Assembly: GCA_021808875.1 (NCBI GenBank)
Contig: JAKBAU010000067.1
Span: forward strand, 1 to 13,395
DNA: 13,395 bases
Direction: 5' to 3'
From: Pseudomonadota bacterium
GTDB taxonomy: Bacteria > Pseudomonadota > Alphaproteobacteria > Micropepsales > Micropepsaceae
The translations under genes and the position numbers were made by a program. Positions within the stretch are counted from its first letter, which is position 1. Each line of letters starts with the position of its first letter. The notes under the pieces are model-generated. The model saw only the letters and a program-made list of their open reading frames with translations, was not told where the DNA came from and ran no database searches. Positions 1-7,239 of this stretch are shown piece by piece.

Positions 1-1
1 T

Positions 2-160
2 CTGCGCTATTGTCAGCAATTCTCCAGTCCCAGGTACGGCACCAGCATCATCACACATGTGGGCCGGTGGGAAGGCCGCCTGATCATGATTACGCGCCAT
101 TTAAGACCCGTTGCCCTTTCAGTTGGACAAAGTCTATTGCCCCATGAAAGTGTCACATGA
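2..160 (+). other. Possible 3' end of an unidentified gene entering from the left
   Basis: A plus-strand frame is open from the window edge to a TGA at 158-160, giving 52 residues with no internal start required. The composition is not obviously abnormal (it includes RYGTSIITHVGRWEGRLIM), but I recognise no family. An open frame of this length occurs by chance in GC-rich DNA, and no downstream terminator is evident. It could be the C-terminus of a gene lying mostly outside the window, or nothing. The sequence to the left would decide. Confidence 0.2.
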
Positions 161-228
161 CCATAGTGATGAGCGCCTCGACGAGGGTCAACCGCCCACC
201 GGACGAAAAGCGATCCCCTACAGGTGCA

Positions 229-308
229 GACTTAATCATCTGCGAGATGACTTAATCATCTGCGAGATGACTTAATCATCTGCGAGATGACTTAATCATC
301 TGCGAGAT
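229..308. repeat. Four exact 20-bp tandem repeats carrying phased dyads
   Basis: The unit GACTTAATCATCTGCGAGAT occurs four times head to tail with no mismatch (229-248, 249-268, 269-288, 289-308) and then breaks off at 312. Each junction between units creates a dyad, AGATGA-N5-TCATCT, at 245-261, 265-281 and 285-301. The arms recur every 20 bp, close to two helical turns. A degenerate version (TGCAGA instead of AGATGA) begins the array at 225. This could be an operator or iteron-like protein-binding array, a minisatellite, or the multiply repeated end of a mobile element; the sequence alone does not decide. Confidence 0.9.
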
Positions 309-473
309 GACCTACCCTCAACCCGATCGTGCTACGACAACACAGGGCGATGTGGATGGCGCGGCGCGGGCCCCCCCGCAGTGACCGGCAAACGGGGTTT
401 CCGCTCTCGCATCGCAGCCGATGTGTGCGCTACGCCATCCGGATCAAAGCTTGGCGTGGACCAGGAACCAGGA

Positions 474-491
474 CATTGATCCGGATCAATG
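474..491. repeat. Perfect 18-bp palindrome after the hydrolase gene
   Basis: CATTGATCCGGATCAATG is identical to its own reverse complement. It lies 4 bp beyond the hydrolase stop codon (496-498, minus). Its core ATCCGGATCAA (479-489) recurs directly at 437-447. In RNA it could fold into a 7-bp stem with a CCGG loop, but no T-run follows on either strand, so it is not a standard intrinsic terminator. A protein-binding site is equally possible. Confidence 0.75.
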
Positions 492-495
492 CTAC

Positions 496-1131
496 TTATG
501 TGCCGCGGCTTCGAGTCCGGGCTCGGTAGAAAATATGATTACCAATCTGCACCGTTCTCTTCAGCGTCGCTGCCCAGCGTGGATCGACCGACACCGCGTG
601 ATAGCTAGTTGCATTCTCGGTAATATCACCGAGACGCACAGCACCGGTCATGATCTTAGCGGCCAACAGACGCGCTACCGCCCAGGCATGCGGATTCTTC
701 GCACGTTCCATATCGCCATTGCAGACAAAGCTAAACTGGCAAGCTCGTTTGTCCTGCGCCCCTTCAAAGACCACGCCGCAAATGGTGTTGGGATAGGAGC
801 TCGATCGCATGCGATGGAAAATTACCTCCGCGACAGCCATTTCACCGACTGCACCCTCCCCGCGAGCTTCATAATACATCGCCTCGGCCAGACAACGACG
901 CTGGGCCAGTAGTTGTTCCGCTGCCACCTCAATCGGTGTGGGCTTTGGAGCAACCGAAAGGGCCTTGGCGTCAGCCACGTGCATCGTCACCTCCCTGCCG
1001 GAGCCTGACGTCACATAATTTCGAAGGGTAAAAACCGCTTCACGCACGCTACAGGTAGCAAGCACAAGCAGAAGTGCCCCAACGAGTGCGCGATCGCCGC
1101 GCTGCAGGATTTTACAAGATTGATTTTTCAT
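496..1131 (-). CDS. SleB/CwlJ-type cell wall hydrolase, membrane-anchored
   Basis: Predicted peptidoglycan hydrolase of the SleB (Hydrolase_2) family, 211 aa. I chose the ATG at 1131. It gives a short basic N-terminus followed by one hydrophobic segment (about residues 14-28, ALVGALLLVLATCSV), which fits a signal anchor or signal peptide, so the enzyme would act in the periplasm. The family core follows: AMYYEARGEG at about residues 84-93 with the glutamate expected to be catalytic (E88), then AVAEVIFHR, CQFSFVCNG, and near the C-terminus YHAVSVDPRW and IGNHIFY. Cysteines 131 and 137 flank the CQFSFVC motif. Longer starts exist (ATG at 1206, TTG at 1263), but they bury the hydrophobic segment behind an ordinary leader, and the TTG coincides with a candidate -35 box. 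The gene is in the same direction as ppdK, 210 bp downstream, and probably has its own promoter. These enzymes in Gram-negatives are not spore-germination proteins; the physiological role here is unknown. Confidence 0.88.
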   Translation of the reverse strand: MKNQSCKILQRGDRALVGALLLVLATCSVREAVFTLRNYVTSGSGREVTMHVADAKALSVAPKPTPIEVAAEQLLAQRRCLAEAMYYEARGEGAVGEMAVAEVIFHRMRSSSYPNTICGVVFEGAQDKRACQFSFVCNGDMERAKNPHAWAVARLLAAKIMTGAVRLGDITENATSYHAVSVDPRWAATLKRTVQIGNHIFYRARTRSRGT

Positions 1132-1234
1132 TCGAGGGAGTCTGGACTCTCGTTTGGTCTGCTTCAGACGGCAAATACCGCGTAGCCCCGGCGCCTCATC
1201 TCCCATGTTAAGGGGATGTTTACGAACCTTGGAA

Positions 1235-1263
1235 GTTGTGCCAGCGAAATGCACGCACGTCAA
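1235..1263 (-). promoter_or_regulatory. Candidate promoter of the hydrolase gene
   Basis: On the minus strand TTGACG (1263-1258) is followed after 17 bp by CACAAC (1240-1235). The -35 matches the consensus at 5 of 6 positions and the -10 at only 3 of 6. The spacing is ideal. A transcript would start near 1228, leaving a leader of about 97 nt before the ATG at 1131. The 13-bp dyad at 1283-1295 lies about 20 bp upstream of the -35. Prediction by eye only. Confidence 0.3.
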
Positions 1264-1282
1264 TCATTTTCGTGCACGATCC

Positions 1283-1295
1283 TGACACCGTGTCA
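1283..1295. promoter_or_regulatory. 13-bp dyad between ppdK and the hydrolase gene
   Basis: TGACAC-C-GTGTCA is a perfect inverted repeat with a single central base. It sits upstream of the candidate hydrolase promoter, where an operator or activator site would be expected. I cannot assign it to a regulator. Confidence 0.35.
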
Positions 1296-1305
1296 CGATA
1301 ACCAA

Positions 1306-1325
1306 GAAAAGCCTGATTTATCAGC
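1306..1325 (-). terminator. Weak candidate terminator after ppdK
   Basis: Read on the minus strand, starting 17 bp past the ppdK stop codon, a short inverted repeat (CTGA-TAAA-TCAG) is followed by GGCTTTTCTT. The stem is only four to five base pairs and AT-rich, so it is a poor intrinsic terminator, but the position and the T-rich tail fit. Confidence 0.3.
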
Positions 1326-1341
1326 ACATTCCGTACACGGA

Positions 1342-4014
1342 TTAATCGTACTCAAGTTCCGATTGTAGTGCCGCCTGAGCTGCTGCAAGTCGTGCAATTG
1401 GCACTCGAAACGGCGAACAGGAGACGTAATCGAGTCCCGTGCGATGGCAAAATGCAATGGAATCTGGGTCTCCACCATGCTCACCGCATATTCCCAGTTT
1501 CAAATTGGGACGCGTAGAGCGCCCCCGCTCAGCCGCAGTTTTGACGAGTTCCCCTACGCCGTCCTGATCAATACTGACGAAAGGATCACGCGGGATGAGG
1601 CCCTTAGCGAGATATTCATTCAGAAATGCTCCCGCATCATCACGACTGACGCCAAGTGTGGTTTGCGTAAGGTCATTAGTTCCAAACGAGAAAAACTGCG
1701 CGACACAAGCGATCTCAGCTGCGCGCAACGCCGCACGTGGCAATTCAATCATTGTACCGATAAGATAATCGGGAAGCGTTCCTCTCTCCGTGCGAACCGC
1801 CTCTGCAACAGATTCAATGCGCGTCTTTAGCCAATCAATTTCGCTTTTGAAGCCAACTAATGGGATCATGATTTCGAGCTGAACTGGCTGGCCACCTCGT
1901 GCGACCACATCCAGTGCCGCCTCAAAAATCGCGCGGGCCTGCATTTCATAGATTTCGGGATAGGTGATCCCGAGTCTGCATCCTCTGTGACCGAGCATCG
2001 GATTGCTCTCATGCAAGGCAATCGCCCGCGCACGCAATTTTGCCGGATCCCCGCCTGCCGCGCGAGCTACTTCCGCAATCTCCCCGTCGTTCTTAGGCAG
2101 AAATTCATGCAAGGGTGGATCGAGCAGTCGAATGGTAACTGGCAAGCCCTCCATCACCCCAAAAATGGCTGCAAAATCACCACGTTGCATGGGAAGTAAC
2201 TTGTCGAGTGCGGCCTTTCTATCGTCTTCCTCATCGGCCAGAATCATTTGCCGCACGGCAACAATACGTTCCGCTTCGAAGAACATATGCTCAGTGCGGC
2301 AAAGCCCGATTCCCTCTGCGCCAAACTTTCGCGCCGTCGCAGCATCCTCCGGGCGATCCGCATTTGCGCGGATTTTCAACTTGCGCACGCCATCCGCCCA
2401 CCCCATCAGCGTTCCAAAATCACCTGTTAGTTCGGGTTCGCGCATGGGCACTGCGCCAAGAAACACCTGACCTGTACTGCCATCGATAGTGACGACTTCA
2501 CCACGGCTTACACTCTGTCCGCCTGAAGTCATAATACCCTTGGTCGCATCAATCTTAAGCGTACCGGCCCCTGATACGCACGGCCGTCCCATGCCACGAG
2601 CGACCACTGCAGCATGGCTCGTCATTCCGCCACGAGCGGTTAAAATACCTTTGGCGGCATGCATGCCATGAATATCTTCCGGGCTGGTTTCGGTGCGAAC
2701 GAGAATGACACTGCGGCCTTCAGCGGCGAGCTTTTCGGCCTCTTCGGCTGAAAACGCCACTTCACCAGTGGCGGCGCCGGGAGAGGCCGCAAGTCCGACC
2801 GTAATCTGTTGCTTTGGTGCGTCTGGATCCAACGTCGGATGCAGCAACTGTTCCAGCGCCATTGGATCAACACGCGCAACAGCCGTGTGCTGTTCAATCA
2901 GTCCTTCGCTCACCATATCGACGGCAATCTTAAGTGCTGCCTCGGCCGTTCGCTTTCCGCTCCTGGTTTGGAGCATATAGAGCTTACCCTCCTGCACGGT
3001 AAACTCCACGTCTTGCATATCGTTATAATGCGCCTCAAGCGTCTGGGCTATCCGTAAAAGTTCACCATAGGCTTTGGGCATAACCTCTTCCATACTCGGC
3101 TTCTTACTCGCCTGGCGTTCACGCACCTGTCGGGATATGGGCTGGGGCGTGCGGATACCTGCGACGACATCCTCACCTTGTGCGTTAACCAGAAATTCGC
3201 CGAACAGAAGCTTCTCGCCGGTCGCGGGATCGCGCGTAAACGCAACACCAGTGGCAGAACTTTCACCACGATTGCCGAAAACCATCGCCTGCACGTTGAC
3301 CGCTGTTCCCCATTCTTCAGGGATATTGTGCAATCTGCGGTACGTTTTGGCTCGAGCCGACTGCCATGATCCGAAGACCGCGCCAATTGCCCCCCATAAT
3401 TGCTCTTGAACCGTATCTGGAAACGGGGACCCCAAGTCCTTCAGAATTTCGTCCTTGTAGAGCCGTGCAATACGCGCCAGTTGTTTGGCGTCAAGCTCTG
3501 TGTCTAGTTCAACTCCGGCTTCCTCCTTTGTACTCTCCAGAATTTCCTCAAAGGTTGCGTGGGGGATACCCATAACCACGTTTGAGTACATCTGGATGAA
3601 GCGACGATAGCTGTCATAGGCGAAGCGCTCGTCACCGGTAAGGGCGGCAAGACCGGCCACGGTCTTTTCCGTCAATCCAAGATTGAGGACCGTGTCCATC
3701 ATACCTGGCATTGACACCCGTGCTCCGGAGCGAACCGAAACGAGCAGCGGATTTGAACTGTCGCCAAAGCCGGCACCCGTGATCTCCCCAACCCGCGCCA
3801 GCGCAGCTCCAACCGCCAATTTCAGGTCCGCCGGATAGCTCTGCTGATGGCTGTAGTAATAGGTGCAGACTTCGGTCGTAATGGTGAACCCGGGAGGGAC
3901 AGGCAGTCCCAAATTGCTCATTTCGGCGAGATTGGCCCCTTTGCCACCCAGCAGGTTCTTCATTACGGCCGCGCCCTCAGCCCGACCATCACCAAAGGAA
4001 TATACCCATTGCAT
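1342..4014 (-). CDS. ppdK: Pyruvate, phosphate dikinase
   Basis: Interconverts pyruvate + ATP + phosphate and PEP + AMP + diphosphate in the cytoplasm, at the glycolysis/gluconeogenesis branch. It has 890 aa, full length for the family. Domains in order: the N-terminal nucleotide-binding region begins MQWVYSFGDG and continues NLLGGKGANLAEMSNLGLPVPPGF; the central phosphohistidine domain has GGMTSHAAVVARGMG at about residues 462-476, with T465 and H467 as the expected regulatory threonine and catalytic histidine; the C-terminal PEP/pyruvate barrel has RLLDPPLHEF (about 629-638), FFSFGTNDLTQTTLG and GICGEHGGDP, with C843 the expected catalytic cysteine. All key residues are present. I prefer the ATG at 4014, because family members begin at this WVY-FGDG motif; a GTG at 4053 would add 13 residues. 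glyS lies upstream on the same strand, with a 197-bp gap containing hairpins, so ppdK is probably transcribed separately. Confidence 0.97.
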   Translation of the reverse strand: MQWVYSFGDGRAEGAAVMKNLLGGKGANLAEMSNLGLPVPPGFTITTEVCTYYYSHQQSYPADLKLAVGAALARVGEITGAGFGDSSNPLLVSVRSGARVSMPGMMDTVLNLGLTEKTVAGLAALTGDERFAYDSYRRFIQMYSNVVMGIPHATFEEILESTKEEAGVELDTELDAKQLARIARLYKDEILKDLGSPFPDTVQEQLWGAIGAVFGSWQSARAKTYRRLHNIPEEWGTAVNVQAMVFGNRGESSATGVAFTRDPATGEKLLFGEFLVNAQGEDVVAGIRTPQPISRQVRERQASKKPSMEEVMPKAYGELLRIAQTLEAHYNDMQDVEFTVQEGKLYMLQTRSGKRTAEAALKIAVDMVSEGLIEQHTAVARVDPMALEQLLHPTLDPDAPKQQITVGLAASPGAATGEVAFSAEEAEKLAAEGRSVILVRTETSPEDIHGMHAAKGILTARGGMTSHAAVVARGMGRPCVSGAGTLKIDATKGIMTSGGQSVSRGEVVTIDGSTGQVFLGAVPMREPELTGDFGTLMGWADGVRKLKIRANADRPEDAATARKFGAEGIGLCRTEHMFFEAERIVAVRQMILADEEDDRKAALDKLLPMQRGDFAAIFGVMEGLPVTIRLLDPPLHEFLPKNDGEIAEVARAAGGDPAKLRARAIALHESNPMLGHRGCRLGITYPEIYEMQARAIFEAALDVVARGGQPVQLEIMIPLVGFKSEIDWLKTRIESVAEAVRTERGTLPDYLIGTMIELPRAALRAAEIACVAQFFSFGTNDLTQTTLGVSRDDAGAFLNEYLAKGLIPRDPFVSIDQDGVGELVKTAAERGRSTRPNLKLGICGEHGGDPDSIAFCHRTGLDYVSCSPFRVPIARLAAAQAALQSELEYD

Positions 4015-4041
4015 CGTGTTCAATCCGGTTTGGAAGCTCAA

Positions 4042-4075
4042 CTTATAGAGCACGAAATCGCAGCCCTCATGTCAA
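4042..4075 (-). promoter_or_regulatory. Possible ppdK promoter with abnormal spacing
   Basis: A consensus -35 box TTGACA (4075-4070, minus) and a near-consensus -10 box TATAAG (4047-4042) both lie just upstream of the ATG at 4014. They are 22 bp apart, instead of 16-18. If the TATAAG is used, transcription would start near 4035, downstream of the GTG at 4053, which would favour the ATG start. The spacing makes this uncertain. Confidence 0.28.
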
Positions 4076-4089
4076 ACGAAGAGAGGCAC

Positions 4090-4113
4090 AAAAGGGCTGC
4101 GGCTCCACGCAGC
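4090..4113 (-). terminator. Candidate intrinsic terminator between glyS and ppdK
   Basis: On the minus strand the inverted repeat GCTGCG-TGGAGC-CGCAGC (6-bp GC-rich stem, 6-nt loop, 4113-4096) is followed by CCTTTTG. It lies about 100 bp after the glyS stop and just upstream of the ppdK promoter candidate, as expected for a terminator of the glyQS operon or an attenuator ahead of ppdK. The T-run is short. Confidence 0.45.
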
Positions 4114-4131
4114 ACTCAACTTAGATCCAAC

Positions 4132-4163
4132 TGGCGGCGTCCTGTCGCGACTCTTTGCCGCCA
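4132..4163. repeat. Nested dyad in the glyS-ppdK gap
   Basis: A 7-bp inverted repeat (TGGCGGC at 4132-4138, GCCGCCA at 4157-4163) encloses an 8-bp palindrome GTCGCGAC (4144-4151), and both share exactly the same centre. The arms and core are separated by 5 bp on each side. No T-run follows on either strand, so it is not a simple terminator. It may be a folded mRNA 3' end or a protein-binding site. Confidence 0.6.
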
Positions 4164-4210
4164 AGGAAGGTCCGCTTTGAGGCGCTACCACAGGGCTAAC
4201 GCCATGCCCT

Positions 4211-6331
4211 TTAGCCTTCGACCCTAGAAAAATCGGCAACCAAATGCAGTGTCGATCGCAGACGTGAAAGCAGAAGCAGTCGGTTACGGCGCAATACCGG
4301 ATCATCGGCGTTGACCGTAACCTTGTCAAAGAATGCGTCAACTGGACCACGCAGACGTGCCATAACCGCCATGGCCTCAGTAAATCGCTCACGCCCAATT
4401 TCGGCACTGATCAGCTCCGCAGCCGTCGCAAGATCGATAAAGAGGCCCTTTTCTTCAGCTTGGACAAAAGCTTGCGGATCGGGAGTTCCGGCGTATCGGC
4501 ATCCATCCTTTTTCTCCTCGGCCCGCAGAATGTTCGCGGCCCGGCGGTAGGCGATCAGTAGATTGGCCCCGTCCTCCGAGTTCAAAAGCCTTTGTAGAGC
4601 ATCGACCCGGGAAACAAGACGGGCAAGATCATCTTCATCACCGAGGCTCAAAACGGCGTCAATCAGATCATGACGCGTCCCCTTTTCGCGCCAGCTCACC
4701 TTCAGGCGCTCGACGAGGAAGCCGAAGACAGATGCCGCAGCGTCCTCGCCACTTATGGATTGGGTGGTATCGCCTTTGGCGGCACGGTGCAGAAGATTTG
4801 ACTTCACCGTATCCCCGACCAGCTCCTGAGCCTGACTGAGTAATTCCAGCAAAGGAAGACGCACCCGGCTGTCCAAAACAATGCGAATGACACCCAGAGC
4901 GGCGCGCCGCAATGCATAGGGGTCGCCCGAACCCGTTGGGCGTTCACCACACATGAAAAAGGCAATCAAACTGTCAATCTTGTCAGCCAGCGCAACCGCC
5001 ACCGATACTGGGGCGACCGGCACCGCATCGGTTGGCCCCATTGGGCGGTAATGATCTCGGACCGCATCAGCAACTTCATCATCTTCCCCATCATGAAGCG
5101 CGTAGTAGCGCCCCATCACTCCTTGTAACTCGGGAAACTCTCCGACCAGTCCGGAGGTTAGGTCAGCCTTGCTCAACCTTCCCCCGCGCATAGCCTTCGT
5201 GACATCAGCGCCCAATTTTTGCGCGATTATTCCGGCCAGCGTTTCAATCCGCTCGAGACGAGAATATTGCGAACCCAGTTTGGCATGGAATATCACGCCC
5301 TTTAGTGCCTCGACGCGGCTATCAAGGCGGATTTTGCGATCCTGATCCCAGAAGAACTTGGCATCGGCCAGACGCGCCCTCAGCACACGTTCATTGCCCG
5401 CAACGATTTGCCTGCCACCATCATCAGCCTTCATATTGGCAACCACAGCAAAGCGAGGTGCCATCTGTCCGGTGACAGGGTCACGCAGTGCGAAATATTT
5501 CTGGTGAGTACGCATGGATGTCTGAAGAATCTCAGGTGGGACGGCCATGAAGCTGTCCTCGATCCGACCGATGAGTACGACCGGCCACTCAACGAGCCCG
5601 GCGACTTCGCTCAAAAGCCCCTCATCGACGATAGCCTCGAAGCCCAGCGCAAAGCACTTCTGGTTTAGTTCGTGCGTGATGATGTCCTTGCGCTCCTCCG
5701 CGTCCAGGATCACATGGGCACCCTTCAGTGCAGACGCGTAATCGGAAAAGCGGCGCACAACGATCGGTTTGTTCGGACCGAGAAAGCGGTGCCCAAAGGT
5801 AACATTACTGCTCATAACGCCGGCAAAACCGCATGGCACGACTTCACCATCAAACAAGGCGACAATGCCATGGAGCGGGCGCACCCAGCGGGCGCTACCA
5901 CCAACGCCCCAGCGCATGGATTTGGGCCATGGCAGTTTGGTCATGGCTTCAGGTACAATGTCGGCGAGAACCTCGCTGGTACTGCGCCCCTTGCGTTCTA
6001 TGACTGCGACATAGAACTCGCCTTTGGAGTCGCTTTGCACGAGACATTGCTCAAGGCTAACCCCTGCCGTACGCAGAAAACCGTCTATTGCCTTTTGCGG
6101 TGCCCCCACGCGCGGGCCCTTCTTTTCTTCCCGCAGGTCTGGTTGCAGGCTTGCGAGACCGTCAATTGCCAAGACAAGCCGACGCGGACCAAAAAAGCTA
6201 CGAACGGCTTCGAACAGCAGCGCGCGATCACTCAATGCGCCAACAATGAGCCGCTCCAGATCCCGGGCCGCCTGGGCCTGCATACGTGCAGGAATTTCCT
6301 CACAAAATAGCTCAAGTAGAAACTCAGCCAT
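4211..6331 (-). CDS. glyS: Glycine--tRNA ligase beta subunit
   Basis: Beta subunit of the bacterial alpha2-beta2 type glycyl-tRNA synthetase, needed for tRNA-Gly recognition. The catalytic site is in the alpha subunit encoded by glyQ just upstream. It has 706 aa, normal for the family. Start chosen at ATG 6331, giving the typical N-terminus [17 protein letters not shown]; upstream extension codons lie inside glyQ. Further family landmarks are LPWPKSMRWG and RWVRPLHGIVALFDGE around residues 130-165, TFGHRFLGP, MRTHQKYFALRD, a middle region with GRYYALHDGEDDEVADAVRDHY, and an alpha-helical C-terminal DALR-like domain ending LLLLSRLRSTLHLVADFSRVEG. The ATG overlaps the glyQ TGA by one base (TGATG), so translation is almost certainly coupled and gives matched subunit amounts. 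I see no frameshift or missing part. Confidence 0.97.
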   Translation of the reverse strand: MAEFLLELFCEEIPARMQAQAARDLERLIVGALSDRALLFEAVRSFFGPRRLVLAIDGLASLQPDLREEKKGPRVGAPQKAIDGFLRTAGVSLEQCLVQSDSKGEFYVAVIERKGRSTSEVLADIVPEAMTKLPWPKSMRWGVGGSARWVRPLHGIVALFDGEVVPCGFAGVMSSNVTFGHRFLGPNKPIVVRRFSDYASALKGAHVILDAEERKDIITHELNQKCFALGFEAIVDEGLLSEVAGLVEWPVVLIGRIEDSFMAVPPEILQTSMRTHQKYFALRDPVTGQMAPRFAVVANMKADDGGRQIVAGNERVLRARLADAKFFWDQDRKIRLDSRVEALKGVIFHAKLGSQYSRLERIETLAGIIAQKLGADVTKAMRGGRLSKADLTSGLVGEFPELQGVMGRYYALHDGEDDEVADAVRDHYRPMGPTDAVPVAPVSVAVALADKIDSLIAFFMCGERPTGSGDPYALRRAALGVIRIVLDSRVRLPLLELLSQAQELVGDTVKSNLLHRAAKGDTTQSISGEDAAASVFGFLVERLKVSWREKGTRHDLIDAVLSLGDEDDLARLVSRVDALQRLLNSEDGANLLIAYRRAANILRAEEKKDGCRYAGTPDPQAFVQAEEKGLFIDLATAAELISAEIGRERFTEAMAVMARLRGPVDAFFDKVTVNADDPVLRRNRLLLLSRLRSTLHLVADFSRVEG

Positions 6332-7209
6332 CACGCAAACCTCGAGGTATAGGCACCCTGCCCGCTGGCAAGCCATGTTTCACAACAGGCCTTGGCCAGC
6401 GCGCGTACGCGAGCGATGTAAGCGGCCCGTTCGGTGACGCTGATGACGCCGCGGGCATCGAGAAGATTAAAGACATGACTGGCCTTGATGCATTGATCAT
6501 AGGCCGGCAACGCCAGTTGTGAGGCCACCAGTTGCCGACACTCCCCTTCAGCATCGGCGAAATGGCGAAGGAGCACATCGGTATCTGCGCGCTCGAAGTT
6601 GAAGGCAGAATATTCCTGCTCTGCCTGGTGAAACACTTCACCATAGAGGACAGAGTCGTTGAATTTGAGGTCATAGACATTTTCGACGCTCTGAACATAC
6701 ATCGCCAGGCGCTCAAGACCGTAGGTAAGTTCCGCCGCCACCGCCTCACACTCAATGCTACCCACTTGCTGGAAATAGGTGAATTGCGTGACCTCCATGC
6801 CATCGCACCACACCTCCCAGCCCAATCCCCAGGCTCCCAGCGTCGGGCTTTCCCAGTCGTCTTCCACAAAGCGGATGTCGTGGCGCGCAGGATCGAGACC
6901 AATGGCCCTGAGCGAGCCCAAATAGAGTTGTTGCACATCCTCCGGAGCGGGTTTGAGAACCACTTGGTATTGATAATAGTGCTGCAGACGATTGGGGTTT
7001 TCCCCATAGCGACCGTCCGACGGTCTGCGGGAGGGCTGCACATAGGCAGCACGCCAGGCCGCCGGCCCGAGGGCACGCAAGGTGGTGGCGGGATGAAAAG
7101 TACCGGCTCCCATTTCCATGTCGTAGGGTTGCAGAATGAGGCAGCCCTGCGACGCCCAGTAGCGGTGCAAGGTTAAGATCAAGTCCTGAAACGTCAAAGT
7201 GTCAGCCAC
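6331..7209 (-). CDS. glyQ: Glycine--tRNA ligase alpha subunit
   Basis: Catalytic alpha subunit of the two-subunit glycyl-tRNA synthetase (class II), which activates glycine with ATP and charges tRNA-Gly. It has 292 aa, the usual length. The sequence follows the highly conserved family pattern: [55 protein letters not shown] with YYQYQV, then [34 protein letters not shown] and the class II motif 3 region [11 protein letters not shown]. The start is a GTG at 7209, with a GGGAT Shine-Dalgarno-like element about 8 bp upstream; the following residues ADTLTFQDL match where the family begins. It lies 30 bp after the methyltransferase gene and shares a TGATG junction with glyS, so it sits in one operon with both. 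Confidence 0.97.
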   Translation of the reverse strand: MADTLTFQDLILTLHRYWASQGCLILQPYDMEMGAGTFHPATTLRALGPAAWRAAYVQPSRRPSDGRYGENPNRLQHYYQYQVVLKPAPEDVQQLYLGSLRAIGLDPARHDIRFVEDDWESPTLGAWGLGWEVWCDGMEVTQFTYFQQVGSIECEAVAAELTYGLERLAMYVQSVENVYDLKFNDSVLYGEVFHQAEQEYSAFNFERADTDVLLRHFADAEGECRQLVASQLALPAYDQCIKASHVFNLLDARGVISVTERAAYIARVRALAKACCETWLASGQGAYTSRFA

Positions 7210-7239
7210 GGCTCATATCCCGGTTTGGCGCGCCGGACC

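Larger units (their letters stand above)
1..495. other. Gene-poor stretch with repeats and palindromes
   Basis: Between the left edge and the end of the cell wall hydrolase gene I find no convincing complete gene. The short frames present do not resemble any family, and one starting at 329 simply runs into the antisense of the hydrolase gene. The stretch holds a 20-bp tandem repeat (229-308), a GC-rich inverted repeat with a C7 run (366-379, GCGGG/CCCGC), an 11-bp direct repeat (437-447 and 479-489) and a perfect 18-bp palindrome (474-491). Its character differs from the dense housekeeping DNA to its right and suggests an accessory or decayed region. Confidence 0.6.

Noticed and set aside
229..308. 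CRISPR array
   Set aside because: The 20-bp units abut directly without any spacers, and no cas gene is present in the window.
329..529. Small arginine-rich plus-strand protein
   Set aside because: Low-complexity basic composition from GC-rich DNA, runs into the antisense of the hydrolase gene, no ribosome binding site or family.
421..912. 163-residue plus-strand reading frame
   Set aside because: Mostly antisense to the cell wall hydrolase, whose motifs are intact; no family resemblance.
4192..4210. Terminator directly after glyS (AGGGC/GCCCT hairpin)
   Set aside because: The stem is five base pairs with a 9-nt loop and no T-run on the minus strand; the structure at 4090-4113 is the better candidate.
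5672..6310. 212-residue plus-strand reading frame
   Set aside because: It lies wholly antisense to glyS, whose protein sequence is conserved throughout; the translated product resembles no family and shows GC-rich antisense composition.
6532..7176. 214-residue plus-strand reading frame
   Set aside because: Antisense to the highly conserved glyQ, no recognisable domain and no ribosome binding site.
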